Notes under the pieces: model-generated | Told to the model about the DNA's origin: nothing | What the model saw: only the letters and a program-made list of their open reading frames with translations | The model's database searches: none | Assembly: GCF_039542385.1 (NCBI RefSeq) | Contig: NZ_BAABIA010000005.1 | Span: forward strand, 248,001-312,000 | Reading direction: 5' to 3' | Source: Prosthecobacter algae | GTDB lineage: Bacteria > Verrucomicrobiota > Verrucomicrobiia > Verrucomicrobiales > Verrucomicrobiaceae | Length of the DNA stretch: 64,000 nt | Translations under genes and position numbers: made by a program | In this document: positions 44,434 to 52,766 of the stretch, piece after piece | Position numbering within the stretch: the stretch's first letter is position 1 | Layout of the letters: the number at the start of each line of letters is the position of its first letter

Positions 44434-45141
44434 ATGCGCGTGCGCTTCCTTTCCCTCCTTGCCTTCCTCCTGGTTTCGTTCCACCCAGCTTCTGGCCAGG
44501 CCCCGGTCAAAGACATGCCACCCTTGACGTTAGGCGTGCTGCTGTTTCCCGGCTTTGAGCTGCTGGACGCCTACGGCCCGCTGGAGCTCTGGGGAAACCT
44601 GAAGCCGCAGGTCCGCATCGTCACCATCGCCGTCACGGCTGGGCCCGTGGCGAGTGCGCAGGGTCCTGAAACGGTAGCCACCCATGGCTTGCAGGATGCA
44701 CCGGCCCTGGATCTCCTGCTGGTTCCTGGGGGCTTCGGTGCCTTTAAGGCCCTGAAGGATGAGCCCCTCCTCGCTTGGTTGCGCGGGCGTTCCCGCAACG
44801 CACGGGTCACCATGTCCGTCTGCAACGGAGCCTCCATCCTGGCAGCCGCCGGTCTGCTGGACGGACGCCCGGCCACCACCAACAAGGCCTACTGGAAAGC
44901 CGCCACGCGCCCGGGCCCGAAGGTGAAGTGGGTGCCCCAGGCCCGCTGGGTGGATGATGGGGACATCGTCACTTCCTCCGGTGTTTCCGCCGGTATTGAC
45001 ATGACGCTGCACGTCATCAGCCGTCTTTACACCCGTCGTCTGGCGGAAAAGATGGCAGATCAAATCGAGCATGAATGGCATCGCGACCCCGCCTGGGACC
45101 CCTTTGCCGCCAAGCATGGGCTGGTGCCCGCCAGTCCTTGA
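44434..45141 (+). CDS. Secreted DJ-1/PfpI-family protein
   Basis: I start at the ATG at 44434, because it gives a proper signal peptide (MRVRFLSLLAFLLVSFHPASG); the longer frame has no such feature. The mature part is a DJ-1/PfpI domain: LGVLLFPGFELLDAYGPLE, DLLLVPGGFG, SVCNGASILAAAGLLDG with the nucleophile cysteine in the elbow, and TSSGVSAGIDMTLHVI. This is the GlxA/isonitrile-hydratase-like branch, usually cytoplasmic or fused to AraC domains, so an exported single-domain form is less usual. Its substrate is unknown. Confidence 0.82.
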   Translation: MRVRFLSLLAFLLVSFHPASGQAPVKDMPPLTLGVLLFPGFELLDAYGPLELWGNLKPQVRIVTIAVTAGPVASAQGPETVATHGLQDAPALDLLLVPGGFGAFKALKDEPLLAWLRGRSRNARVTMSVCNGASILAAAGLLDGRPATTNKAYWKAATRPGPKVKWVPQARWVDDGDIVTSSGVSAGIDMTLHVISRLYTRRLAEKMADQIEHEWHRDPAWDPFAAKHGLVPASP

Positions 45142-45164
45142 TCCTTGGTTAGGCCAAGCCACGT

Positions 45165-45560
45165 TCACCGTAGCTTGCCCGGCGCAGGTTTGGCCAAACA
45201 AGTCCAATACACCCAGGCGATGAAGACGGCCTGCAGCGGCAGCCGCGCCCACAGCACCCAGCGCGGGATGTCATGGGCCGCCCAGCCATTCAGGGCCAGG
45301 TGCACATTGGCCGGGAAAATGGCGATGAGCAGGGCCACCAGGCCCCACGCGGCCAGCCAGCGCAGGCGTGGAATGAGGATGCCCACACCGCCCGCCACCT
45401 CCGCCGCGCCGCTCACCCAGTTCAGCATTTCTGGATAGGGCAGATAGGGCGGGATCATCCCCACGTACACCTGCGGATTCAAAAAATGATTCACCCCGGC
45501 AACGACGAAAAACAGGCCTAACAAAAGACGGAATAAAAGCTTCAGAAGCGGTCGGTTCAT
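45165..45560 (-). CDS. DoxX-like membrane protein
   Basis: From the ATG at 45560 the protein has about 131 residues (a longer frame to 45629 adds a basic leader of doubtful value). It has four hydrophobic segments and DoxX-family phrases: LLFRLLLGLFFVVAGVNHFLNP, GAAEVAGGVGILIPRLRWLAAW and FPANVHLALNG. DoxX-like proteins are small inner-membrane proteins linked in some bacteria to redox or quinone-related processes. It converges on the DJ-1 gene and is divergent from the phospholipase-D gene. Confidence 0.82.
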   Translation of the reverse strand: MNRPLLKLLFRLLLGLFFVVAGVNHFLNPQVYVGMIPPYLPYPEMLNWVSGAAEVAGGVGILIPRLRWLAAWGLVALLIAIFPANVHLALNGWAAHDIPRWVLWARLPLQAVFIAWVYWTCLAKPAPGKLR

Positions 45561-45720
45561 AATCCAGGGTGAGGAGAGAGGCCGGGGGTCGGCCCTGAAT
45601 CTCCGCTGACAGATTACGTTTGGTTTCATGAAACCGGCCTTCTTCCTCGAAACCCTGCGGGGCCGTCTTTACCTGTGCTGACCTCACGGCCAAGGCGGAT
45701 GCCCCACACGATGTAAGGGC

Positions 45721-47094
45721 ATGAGCGACCAACCGCCTGCCGCCAGCGCAGACCCGCCGAAGAAAAACCGGCGCACCCGCCTGAAGGAAGGCTATTTCAA
45801 CCTGCTGCTGCGGCGCTGGGGCAGGCTCTCCGTGCGTGGCTGGCTGGAGCTGCTGGCCGTTCTCCTCGTCGGCTTCGTCATCTACAGCATCCTCTTTGTG
45901 AGGCGGCAGGTCATGGACTACCGCCCGCCGCACACCTTTGCCGTGGCTGATCCCGCCTTCTTTGGCTCCGCCCACGCCATCGCCGATCCCGTGCCCATCG
46001 GCGGCAACAAGATCACCCTCCTGCACAATGGCATCGGCATTTTCCCCGCCATGCTGCAGGCCATCCGCAGTGCGAAGAAGACCCTGAACTTCGAGGCCTT
46101 CATCTTCCACTCTGGCAAGGTGGGCACCCAGTTCATGGACGCCTTTTGCGAACAGGCCGCCAAAGGCGTGAAGGTGCGCATCCTCCTGGATGGCATCGGC
46201 TCCGGCATCGGCCTCAAGAATGAAGAGATTGACCGCCTGCGCCACGCGGGCTGCCAGGTGGCCTACTACCACCCGGCCAAAGGCCTGCGCTTTGACCGCA
46301 TCAACCGCCGCACCCACCGCCGCGTGATGGTGGTGGATGGGAAAATCGGCTTCACGGGTGGCGTCGGGTTTGCCGATGAATGGCAGGGCAATGCCGATGC
46401 GGCGGATCACTGGCGGGAGGTGCATGGCCAACTCGAAGGCCCCATCGTGGCCAAGCTACAGACCGCCTTTCAGCAACATTGGTTAGAGGCTACGGAGGAA
46501 CTCCTCAGCGGGCCAGATCATTTCCCTGCACTTCCCCCAGTCGGCACGCTCATGGCCCAGGTCGTCACCTCCCGCGCTTTCACCGTGGCCCCCATGCCCG
46601 TACTCCAGGCCGTGGCCATCGCCGCTGCGAAAAAGAGCATCTACATCACCAACCCCTACTGCACGCCCAGCGACGACTTCGTGCATCTGCTGGCGGAGGC
46701 CACCCAGCGCGGTGTGGAGGTGAAGCTGCTCATTCCCGGTAAGCACAATGACCAGCCAGCGACGAAATCCGCCGGCAGCGAAAGTTATGGCAAACTGCTG
46801 GAGGCGGGCGTGAAGATCTACCAATACAGCCCCACCATGGTCCACTCCAAGACCATGGTCGTGGATGGCCACTTCTCCATGTTTGGCACTTCGAATCTTG
46901 ATCCTCGGTCCTCCCAGATCAATGAGGAGATCGACATCAGCATTTACGATACCGGCTTTGGAGCCGCCATGGACCAGATCTTCCGGGACGACCTGCAAAA
47001 GTCGAAGCCCTATCTCATGGCCGATTTCGAAGCCCGGTCCTGGAAGGATCGTTTCCTGGAATGGATCATGATTCCCATCCGCTCGCAGCTTTGA
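45721..47094 (+). CDS. Phospholipase D family protein, cardiolipin-synthase-like
   Basis: This 457-residue protein has an N-terminal basic region, one membrane helix (about 42-62) and two HKD-type phospholipase D motifs. The first reads HRRVMVVDGKIGFTGG (arginine in the lysine position, seen in some cardiolipin synthases), and the second HSKTMVVDGHFSMFGTSNLD is canonical. The layout matches cardiolipin synthase ClsB/C-like enzymes, which join two phosphatidylglycerols or exchange head groups. A purely hydrolytic role is the alternative. It stands alone. Confidence 0.85.
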   Translation: MSDQPPAASADPPKKNRRTRLKEGYFNLLLRRWGRLSVRGWLELLAVLLVGFVIYSILFVRRQVMDYRPPHTFAVADPAFFGSAHAIADPVPIGGNKITLLHNGIGIFPAMLQAIRSAKKTLNFEAFIFHSGKVGTQFMDAFCEQAAKGVKVRILLDGIGSGIGLKNEEIDRLRHAGCQVAYYHPAKGLRFDRINRRTHRRVMVVDGKIGFTGGVGFADEWQGNADAADHWREVHGQLEGPIVAKLQTAFQQHWLEATEELLSGPDHFPALPPVGTLMAQVVTSRAFTVAPMPVLQAVAIAAAKKSIYITNPYCTPSDDFVHLLAEATQRGVEVKLLIPGKHNDQPATKSAGSESYGKLLEAGVKIYQYSPTMVHSKTMVVDGHFSMFGTSNLDPRSSQINEEIDISIYDTGFGAAMDQIFRDDLQKSKPYLMADFEARSWKDRFLEWIMIPIRSQL

Positions 47095-47160
47095 GCCCCC
47101 CAGTGCTGCATCGCAATCATCGCATAAAGCGTGACAAAATACGCGCCACCTTATTTATTT

Positions 47161-47185
47161 CGATTTCAAAATAAATATGAAATCG
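47161..47185. promoter_or_regulatory. Hairpin overlapping a start codon
   Basis: Eight-base perfect arms cgatttca (47161-47168) and tgaaatcg (47178-47185) enclose an AT loop. The ATG at 47177 lies at the foot of the right arm, so the stem would sequester it in RNA. It could lower translation from this start, or it could mean that the true start is the in-frame ATG at 47198. Confidence 0.35.
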
Positions 47186-49006
47186 TGGTGTTTATTCATG
47201 CAAATCCACTCTTCGCGCCAAATTCGTTTAGCCATCGCCTGCCTCATTGTGATGCAGACTGTTTCAGCCCCCAGCAACCTCTGGGCTGATTCTGCGTCTC
47301 TGCGCTTTTCCCTGTCTCCCACCACCGCAGACGCGGATGCCAGTGGTAAAATGAGCGGCTCCTTTGGAGTCAAAAAGTCCCTTTTCAAAGTTGAGCTCGC
47401 CAAGCTGGCTCCGAGCAGCAGTTATGACCTCAAGGTGAATGACCTGGTGCAGGCCACCTTCACCACCACCTCCAAAGGGACTGCCCGGATTGAATTCCGT
47501 GCACCGGCCAAATCGGGTCAGGACGCCCTGGATTTTGATCCTCGTGGTGCCTTGGTTTCCATCGTCAAAGAAGGAGTGCCTCACTTGGAAGGCATCTTTT
47601 CGGGTGCGGGAGAAAGCGCTGGCTCCACCGTCAACGAACAGGCCTACCTAACCAATCTGACCCAGAACCCGAAAGCGCGGGCCTCGGTCCGCTTCACTCA
47701 GGATACCAAGGGCGTGAAACGTTTCACGGTGGATGTGTCCAATGCCCCGGACGGCCTGTGCAAGCTTTTGGTGGGCGGACAAGAAGTGGCGGAAATGACG
47801 ATCGCTAAAAAACGGGGGAAGCTATTTTTTGAAGCGGGTAGGACGGGCTCCAAAGCCATTCCCCTCACCTTCGATCCTCGGGGGGCCACCGTGGATCTGG
47901 TTCAGGGGGAAACGAGCCTCTTCACCGGCACCATGAAGGCCCAATCCTTCGGCGCCAACACGGACAAGAAAGCGGCCTACCTGCTGCCGATCCCTCCGGC
48001 CTCCGATGAGACTGTCGGCCAGGCCAAGGCGAAATGGACCGTCAGCGAAAAAGCGGTCCGGAAATTCTCTGTGGAGGTGGAAGGCGTGCCTGCCGGCAGT
48101 TATGAATTCAGCGTCAATGGCGCTAGCAAAGGCGTCATCGTGGTGACTGGCGAATCTGGCGAACTGGAATACAGCAATCAACCGGACGGCGAAGCCCTGC
48201 TGCTGGATTTCGATCCCCTCTTGGCCACCCTCAGCATCAGCCAGGATGAAACCGTCCTCTTCTCCGGGGTGTTTGACCCCTCCGTGCTGGCCACAAGACC
48301 CGCCCCGGAAACCGAGTCGCGTCTGGACGAAAATCTGACGTCCACGGGTCTGGTGCCAGCCGCCAGTGCCAAGGCTCGCTATGAGGTGGACAATAAGGGC
48401 TATCACCGGTTCAAGGTGGAGATGGAAGACAGTCCGGTGGGTGTTTACAGCCTGCTGGTCGGCGGAGTGCACCGCGCCTCCATCCGTGTGGTGCAGACCG
48501 TCGATGGCCCTGAGGGGGAAGTGGAGTTTGGTACCAAGACGGAACCAGGAAAGGTTTCGCTGAAATTCGATCCACGCGGTCAGCTCATTGAAATAGCCAA
48601 CAGCAGCAAAGAAGTGCTGTTCTCCCACATCCTGGGCTCGGGTTCTGCCGTCGGTGGTGGCGGTGGGAGTGTCAGCACCCCCCTTCTGGTTCAGGGTTCC
48701 TTGTTTGCCTCTTCAGGCGCATCGGGCCTCGTCAGCTTCTCCTTTCAGAAGGACGAAGACGGAGGAGCCAGCTTCAAGCTGCAAGCACGCGGCCTCTCGC
48801 AAGGTTCCTACGATGTGGTCATCGGTGGTCTGGCCCGCGGTGTGCTGGTCGTGGAGGAAGACGACAGCGTGACCGAAGGAGAGATCGAATTCGACGACAC
48901 TCCAAAAAAGGAAGAGGTCCTGTTGAACTTCGATGTGCTGGGCCAGGAAGTCGCCATCAAGCAGGGTGAGACCCTCTTCTTCAGCCGAGTCATTCCGCTG
49001 GAGTGA
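47177..49006 (+). CDS. Secreted protein made of five beta repeats
   Basis: The product has 609 residues, or 602 if the ATG at 47198 is used. The signal peptide is LAIACLIVMQTVSAPSNLWA. The mature protein is five repeats of about 100-115 residues. Each runs from a strand of the type VRFTQDTKGVKRFTVDV, through GVYSLLVGGVHRASI, to a closing LKFDPRGQLIEI and LFSGV. All five are recognisable but well diverged, so the duplications are old. The family is not recognised. A surface or extracellular structural role is likely. A strong terminator follows. Confidence 0.7.
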   Translation: MKSWCLFMQIHSSRQIRLAIACLIVMQTVSAPSNLWADSASLRFSLSPTTADADASGKMSGSFGVKKSLFKVELAKLAPSSSYDLKVNDLVQATFTTTSKGTARIEFRAPAKSGQDALDFDPRGALVSIVKEGVPHLEGIFSGAGESAGSTVNEQAYLTNLTQNPKARASVRFTQDTKGVKRFTVDVSNAPDGLCKLLVGGQEVAEMTIAKKRGKLFFEAGRTGSKAIPLTFDPRGATVDLVQGETSLFTGTMKAQSFGANTDKKAAYLLPIPPASDETVGQAKAKWTVSEKAVRKFSVEVEGVPAGSYEFSVNGASKGVIVVTGESGELEYSNQPDGEALLLDFDPLLATLSISQDETVLFSGVFDPSVLATRPAPETESRLDENLTSTGLVPAASAKARYEVDNKGYHRFKVEMEDSPVGVYSLLVGGVHRASIRVVQTVDGPEGEVEFGTKTEPGKVSLKFDPRGQLIEIANSSKEVLFSHILGSGSAVGGGGGSVSTPLLVQGSLFASSGASGLVSFSFQKDEDGGASFKLQARGLSQGSYDVVIGGLARGVLVVEEDDSVTEGEIEFDDTPKKEEVLLNFDVLGQEVAIKQGETLFFSRVIPLE

Positions 49007-49032
49007 CCGCAGGCCAGAGACTCATTGACAGG

Positions 49033-49063
49033 AAGAGCCGGCCACCCGCCGGCTCTTTTTTTT
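49033..49063 (+). terminator. Rho-independent terminator
   Basis: Arms aagagccggc (49033-49042) and gccggctctt (49048-49057) form a perfect 10-bp stem with a 5-base loop, followed by an unbroken T run to 49063. It lies 27 bases after the five-repeat protein gene. Confidence 0.9.
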
Positions 49064-49227
49064 GGGTGTCTAAAGCTTCCGGCGCGACGGGCGGCTGGGG
49101 TCCTCGATGGGCAGCCTTTCACGCGACCGCAGGATTCCACAGGGCCGGGTATGCCAGGCCCTGCGTATTCCAGGGAGCTGGGCTGACGCTTCGGCCCTTG
49201 GCGTGACAAGACTCATCCCACCCCCTC

Positions 49228-49902
49228 ATGAAACAACTCGCCGAAAATCTCTGGCTCCTGCAATACCCGCTCACCGTGCTGGGCACGCAGCATGGGCGGA
49301 ATGTCACCGTCATCCGCCTGCGCTCCGCCCAGACGGTGCTGCACTCCATGGCCCCTTTTACTCCGGCAGATTTGGCCGCGCTTCAGTCGTTAGGCACGCC
49401 CGGCTGGCTGGTGGAGGCCATGCTGCTGCATGACACCTATGCTAAAGAAGGCCACGCCGCCTTCCCCGCCCTGCCCTTCCTCGGTCCGCCGGGTTTTTCA
49501 AACGTGGTGAAATTCCCCACTCTGCCGCTGCTGCCTGCACCTGCGGAATGGGCGGGCGAGCTGGAGGTCTTCCCCATCGAGGGCACGCCGAAGCTGAAGG
49601 AGCACGCCTTTCTCCATGTGCCCACGCGCACGCTCATCGTGGCGGATCTCGTCTTTAACTTTGATCCCAATGAACACGGCTGGGATCGCTTCTTCCACCG
49701 CTACATCGCGGGCTTCAAGCGCTACCCCGGCATGAGCCGCATCTTCAAACTCTGCCTTGCGGACCGCCCCGCCTTTCAGGCCTCCCTGCGGCGCATTCTG
49801 GAGCAGGATTTCGACCGCATCATCGTCGGTCATGGTCGTGTCATCGAAAGCCACGGCAAGGCCCTGCTGCTGCGCGCCCTGGAGGATGCAGGCGTTTTAT
49901 AA
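49228..49902 (+). CDS. DUF4336-like/metallo-beta-lactamase-fold protein
   Basis: This 224-residue soluble protein resembles DUF4336 and related metallo-beta-lactamase-fold proteins: LAENLWLLQYPLTVLG at the start, MLLHDTYAKEGHAAFP, KEHAFLHVPTRTLIVADLVFNF (the usual strand after the metal site) and DFDRIIVGHGRVIE near the end with a late histidine. The classical HxHxDH motif is not intact, so hydrolytic activity is doubtful. There is no signal peptide and no operon partner. The gap 49064-49227 before it holds nothing obvious. Confidence 0.65.
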   Translation: MKQLAENLWLLQYPLTVLGTQHGRNVTVIRLRSAQTVLHSMAPFTPADLAALQSLGTPGWLVEAMLLHDTYAKEGHAAFPALPFLGPPGFSNVVKFPTLPLLPAPAEWAGELEVFPIEGTPKLKEHAFLHVPTRTLIVADLVFNFDPNEHGWDRFFHRYIAGFKRYPGMSRIFKLCLADRPAFQASLRRILEQDFDRIIVGHGRVIESHGKALLLRALEDAGVL

Positions 49903-49990
49903 ACCCAGGCGAAGGTGCCCCCAACGTGACAATATCGTCACATGATTGCAGCCATCCTCCGTGACTGGTAGAGGGTGATTCCCGTTCACC

Positions 49991-50614
49991 ATGGCCGAAG
50001 CTTCCGCTCCCTCTCCCCTGCATTCCAGCGCCCCTGCTCCGGTCACCGCCAGCACCCTCATCAGCTCCACTGCGGTGGATGTCACCCGGCTGCTGTACAT
50101 GCTGTATCAGGATGTCGAAAGCCAGATCAACCGGGCCGATCTCAAGGCCCAGATCACCCTCAGCACCTCCGCCATCCTCGCGGCCATGGTTTCAAACATG
50201 GGCCTGGGGCTGAAATCGCCTGACATGCATCTCTGGACTGCTACCGAATGGACCCTGCTAGGCATTTACACCCTGTTCATTGCCTTCATCTGCAGCGCCA
50301 TCGCCCATGCCCTGCTGGCCGCTTTTCCACGCTCGATTGGCAAATCCAAAAAGAAGCCTGAAAACGCCAATCTCTACTTCACCGCCGACATCGTGACCCT
50401 TCACCCGGAGACCTACGTGCAGTTGTTCGGTGCCCAGCTCAATTCCGACGTGCGCGAGAATGTGCTGAAGCAAATCCATGCCAAGGGCCGCGTATTGGAG
50501 GCCAAACTGGGGCATGTCCGCTGGGGCTTAAAGTTCCTCAGCCTGGGCATGCTCATCTGGCTCTGCGCCCGCGTCTTCCTCGTGGTCAGCTACGCCCGGC
50601 TTCCGGTTCATTGA
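49991..50614 (+). CDS. Pycsar-effector-like membrane protein (DUF5706 type), apparently orphan
   Basis: The product has 207 residues. It matches the PycTM/DUF5706 pattern: an amphipathic segment DVESQINRADLKAQITLSTS, membrane helices at about 54-72 and 86-110, a cytoplasmic insertion (KKKPENANLYF), the ADIVTLHPETYVQLFGAQL segment, KQIHAKGRVLEAKLGHVRWG, and a last membrane helix near the C-terminus. In Pycsar anti-phage systems such proteins open or disrupt the membrane when bound by cCMP or cUMP made by a dedicated cyclase. No cyclase gene lies in this window, so the partner is distant, lost, or the protein has another role. Confidence 0.7.
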   Translation: MAEASAPSPLHSSAPAPVTASTLISSTAVDVTRLLYMLYQDVESQINRADLKAQITLSTSAILAAMVSNMGLGLKSPDMHLWTATEWTLLGIYTLFIAFICSAIAHALLAAFPRSIGKSKKKPENANLYFTADIVTLHPETYVQLFGAQLNSDVRENVLKQIHAKGRVLEAKLGHVRWGLKFLSLGMLIWLCARVFLVVSYARLPVH

Positions 50615-50802
50615 GGGCCCTTTCCCGGCCATCCGTGCCACCACCTTGATGCCATCTTTGGTTAGGCAATTCGGAGCAGTATTTGCAAACGCATACAACC
50701 GCCTTTTTGAGCGGGGGCGAATACCAGTGTGCGCAGCCGGAGCCCCGTCAATACGGGCCCACCCAACCGCTGCCGCCCAATCCCCTAACCAATATTATCA
50801 TC

Positions 50803-51240
50803 ATGAAAACACTGTTCCAATCCCTCGCCTTTGCGTGCCTCAGCCTCTGCCTCGTGAACAACAGCCTCGGCGCTGACGAAAAGGAAAAAGACGCCAAGAA
50901 GGCCGAGAAGATGGCCGAGAAAAAAGCCGAGCTGAACCACATCGCCATGAAGGATGGCAAGATGTGGGTCATGAAGGACGGCAAGACCACTGAGCTGACC
51001 GAAACCGCCACCCTGATGGACGGCACCCAGGTCATGAAAGACGGCTCTTACCTGGCCAAAGGCGAGACCGAAAAGAAGATGCTCAAGGAAGGTGAAGCCA
51101 TCACCTGGAAGGGCAAGGTCACCGATCATGACAAGGTCATGAAGGACCTCGAAAAGCACAAGGAAAAGAAGGCTGAGAAAGCCGCCAAGGAAACTGAAAA
51201 GGAAGTGAAGGAAACCGTCAAGGAAGCTGAAAAGAAGTAA
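50803..51240 (+). CDS. Exported lysine-rich DUF6799-like protein
   Basis: From the ATG at 50803 the protein has 145 residues with a signal peptide (cleavage after SLGA). The mature part is highly charged. A repeated short unit, MKDGKMWVMKDGKTTELTE followed by LMDGTQVMKDGSYL, resembles the DUF6799 repeat. It ends in a lysine/glutamate-rich helix of about 40 residues (EKEVKETVKEAEKK). A longer frame from a TTG at 50683 lacks the signal and is rejected. Function is unknown. A large-loop hairpin follows as terminator. Confidence 0.75.
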   Translation: MKTLFQSLAFACLSLCLVNNSLGADEKEKDAKKAEKMAEKKAELNHIAMKDGKMWVMKDGKTTELTETATLMDGTQVMKDGSYLAKGETEKKMLKEGEAITWKGKVTDHDKVMKDLEKHKEKKAEKAAKETEKEVKETVKEAEKK

Positions 51241-51300
51241 GCTCCCTGGACTTGGCTTCATCCGCCATCACGCCTGCGTGAGCCGGGTGAAGTGACCTCC

Positions 51301-51371
51301 GCCAAGGGCGAAGATCGGGCTGCATTCCTGGCAACAGGCGGCGCTGATTTTCGCCCTTGGCCTTTTTGTTT
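51301..51371 (+). terminator. Terminator-like hairpin with a large loop
   Basis: Arms gccaagggcgaagatc (51301-51316) and gattttcgcccttggc (51346-51361) pair over 16 positions with one G-U-type pair, around a 29-base loop. They are followed by ctttttgtttt. It lies 60 bases after the DUF6799-like gene. Confidence 0.75.
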
Positions 51372-51506
51372 TGATGATGAACCGCCTCCCGAAATCTGGG
51401 ATGCGGCCTCTTGCAACCTTGGGCTTGAGTCGTCCTGCGGATGTAGAGTGCAGCAGCGACTCCAGAACTGATCAGGGTTTAAAAACCGACAGGGAGCAGC
51501 GTGGCC

Positions 51507-51887
51507 CTAGCCCCCGCTCGCGGGATCGCTCCAGCGGATGTTTCGCCGCAGGCCGACGACGTGGAAATGCGCGTCGGAATCCTGGAGGTAGCCCTGCGCA
51601 TCCACCCGCATGCCCTCGCCCTCCAGCCGCTGCCGCTGCGTGGCCGCCAGGCTGGCCTCCATGTTCGGGCTGATGCGTGCATCCGCGCTCAGCACCCGGT
51701 GCCACGGCAGCCTCTGGGACTCCTCGGGCGTCAGCCGACTCATGACCGAGGCCACGTGCAGCGCCGCCACATTCATGTGCACGGCCAGGGAGCCATAGGT
51801 CGTGAACTTCCCCGCCGGGATGAGCCCGACGAGCCGGATCACCTCCGCCCGGATGCGGGTGCCCGCGATGGATTTGGGTTTCGGCAT
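51507..51887 (-). CDS. Alkyltransferase-like protein (ATL)
   Basis: This 126-residue protein matches the DNA-binding domain of O6-alkylguanine-DNA alkyltransferases (IPAGKFTTYGSLAVHM, VASVMSRL), but the active-site motif reads PWHRV. The acceptor cysteine of PCHRV is replaced by tryptophan, the hallmark of the ATL family. ATL proteins bind alkylated guanine and hand it to nucleotide excision repair instead of removing the alkyl group. Length and motif are typical, so it is probably functional. The gap 51372-51506 beside it holds nothing recognisable. Confidence 0.9.
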   Translation of the reverse strand: MPKPKSIAGTRIRAEVIRLVGLIPAGKFTTYGSLAVHMNVAALHVASVMSRLTPEESQRLPWHRVLSADARISPNMEASLAATQRQRLEGEGMRVDAQGYLQDSDAHFHVVGLRRNIRWSDPASGG

Positions 51888-51980
51888 TGCCCCCCACCCA
51901 TGAACGCCCCCCGGCCCGCAGGCAAAGAAAAGATGCCCTGGAAAGGGTAAGGGCGGGCTTGAGGGCTGTTTCGCTGAAGA

Positions 51981-52287
51981 GTAGCCCGCTCAGTCCCTGA
52001 GCGGAAAGCAGCCTCGAAGCCCCAAGTAGGCCTTTTTCCAGGCTCATCGCGCCGATGGCACCCTGCGCGTGCATCTTCAGTTAGGCGTAGGTCTGTGCCC
52101 CTTCGGCACTGCTATCCGCTCAGGGACTGAGCGGGCTACCTTTTGAGCGGTCGGCAGCCGTGATGACCCTGGCAGCCCTTTTCCAGGATCATTGCGCGAT
52201 GGCACCCTGTGTGTGCATCTTCGGTTAGGCGCAGGTCGGTGACCCTTCGGCACGGCTATCCGCTCAGGGACTGAGCGGGCTACCTTT
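51981..52287 (-). repeat. 165-bp hairpin-ended repeat, two tandem copies (C1 and C2)
   Basis: Copy C1 (51981-52142) is complete, in the orientation of copy B, with both end hairpins. Copy C2 (52145-52287) follows directly. It shares the interior (gatggcaccctg, gcatcttcggttaggcgcag, cccttcggcacggctatcc) and keeps its right hairpin but has lost most of the left one. Short terminal fragments (ggctaccttttgagc) continue to about 52345. Confidence 0.85.
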
Positions 52288-52556
52288 TGAATCGGCTACC
52301 TTTTGAGCGAGCCAGCTTCTCGATCAGGCGACTTTTTGAGCGGGCTTTATTTCCTGATTCCTCGATTCCATTTCGTTTTCCTGACCCAGGCAAAATGGAA
52401 TCGAGAAACGAGGGCGGCGGCACGTGGGCAGAAAGGTGCGACAATGACACGACAGGGTGGATAAAAACACGCTTTGGGGCCGATCCACCTCCGAAAACAA
52501 AAGCAGTGTTCAGCCCGGATCCCAGCTTGCGTACTCTGACAGCATGATGGAAAATA
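52288..52556. other. Non-coding stretch with repeat debris and a hairpin repeat
   Basis: Fragments of the 165-bp repeat ends run to about 52345. A copy of the short hairpin family has arms ctcgattccattt (52361-52373) and aaatggaatcgag (52393-52405) around cgttttcctgacccaggc. The remaining bases to 52556 show no gene with family resemblance. Confidence 0.6.
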
Positions 52557-52766
52557 ATGTGTGGCCGCTGGCACCTGGAGGTTGGCTTTCACCCTCCCTG
52601 CTGGGCCACGCTGAATGATGGATATTCCCGGCCTTTTGGGCCGACCGAACGGCCGCGCCTGCTGCGGCTGAGAGAGAGGGTCCACACCCACCGCCCAGCC
52701 CCTTCCTGGAGGCTGCTGGGGGGACTGTGCCTGGATCCGGCCACCCTGCGATTTTTTGATCCATGA
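52557..52766 (+). CDS. Possible small protein upstream of the primase gene
   Basis: A 69-codon frame ends in a TGA that overlaps the primase start by four bases (ATGA), the same overlap that links primase and helicase genes downstream. Composition is arginine- and proline-rich (RPRLLRLRERVHTH), with no known domain. A separate short frame begins at the ATG pair at 52544. The case rests on the overlap only, so it may be leader sequence. Confidence 0.3.
   Translation: MCGRWHLEVGFHPPCWATLNDGYSRPFGPTERPRLLRLRERVHTHRPAPSWRLLGGLCLDPATLRFFDP

Noticed and set aside
51472-52074. A 200-codon minus-strand frame through the alkyltransferase-like gene and a repeat
   Set aside because: It is out of frame with the ATL gene and runs into the repeat element. 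Composition is that of a shadow frame.
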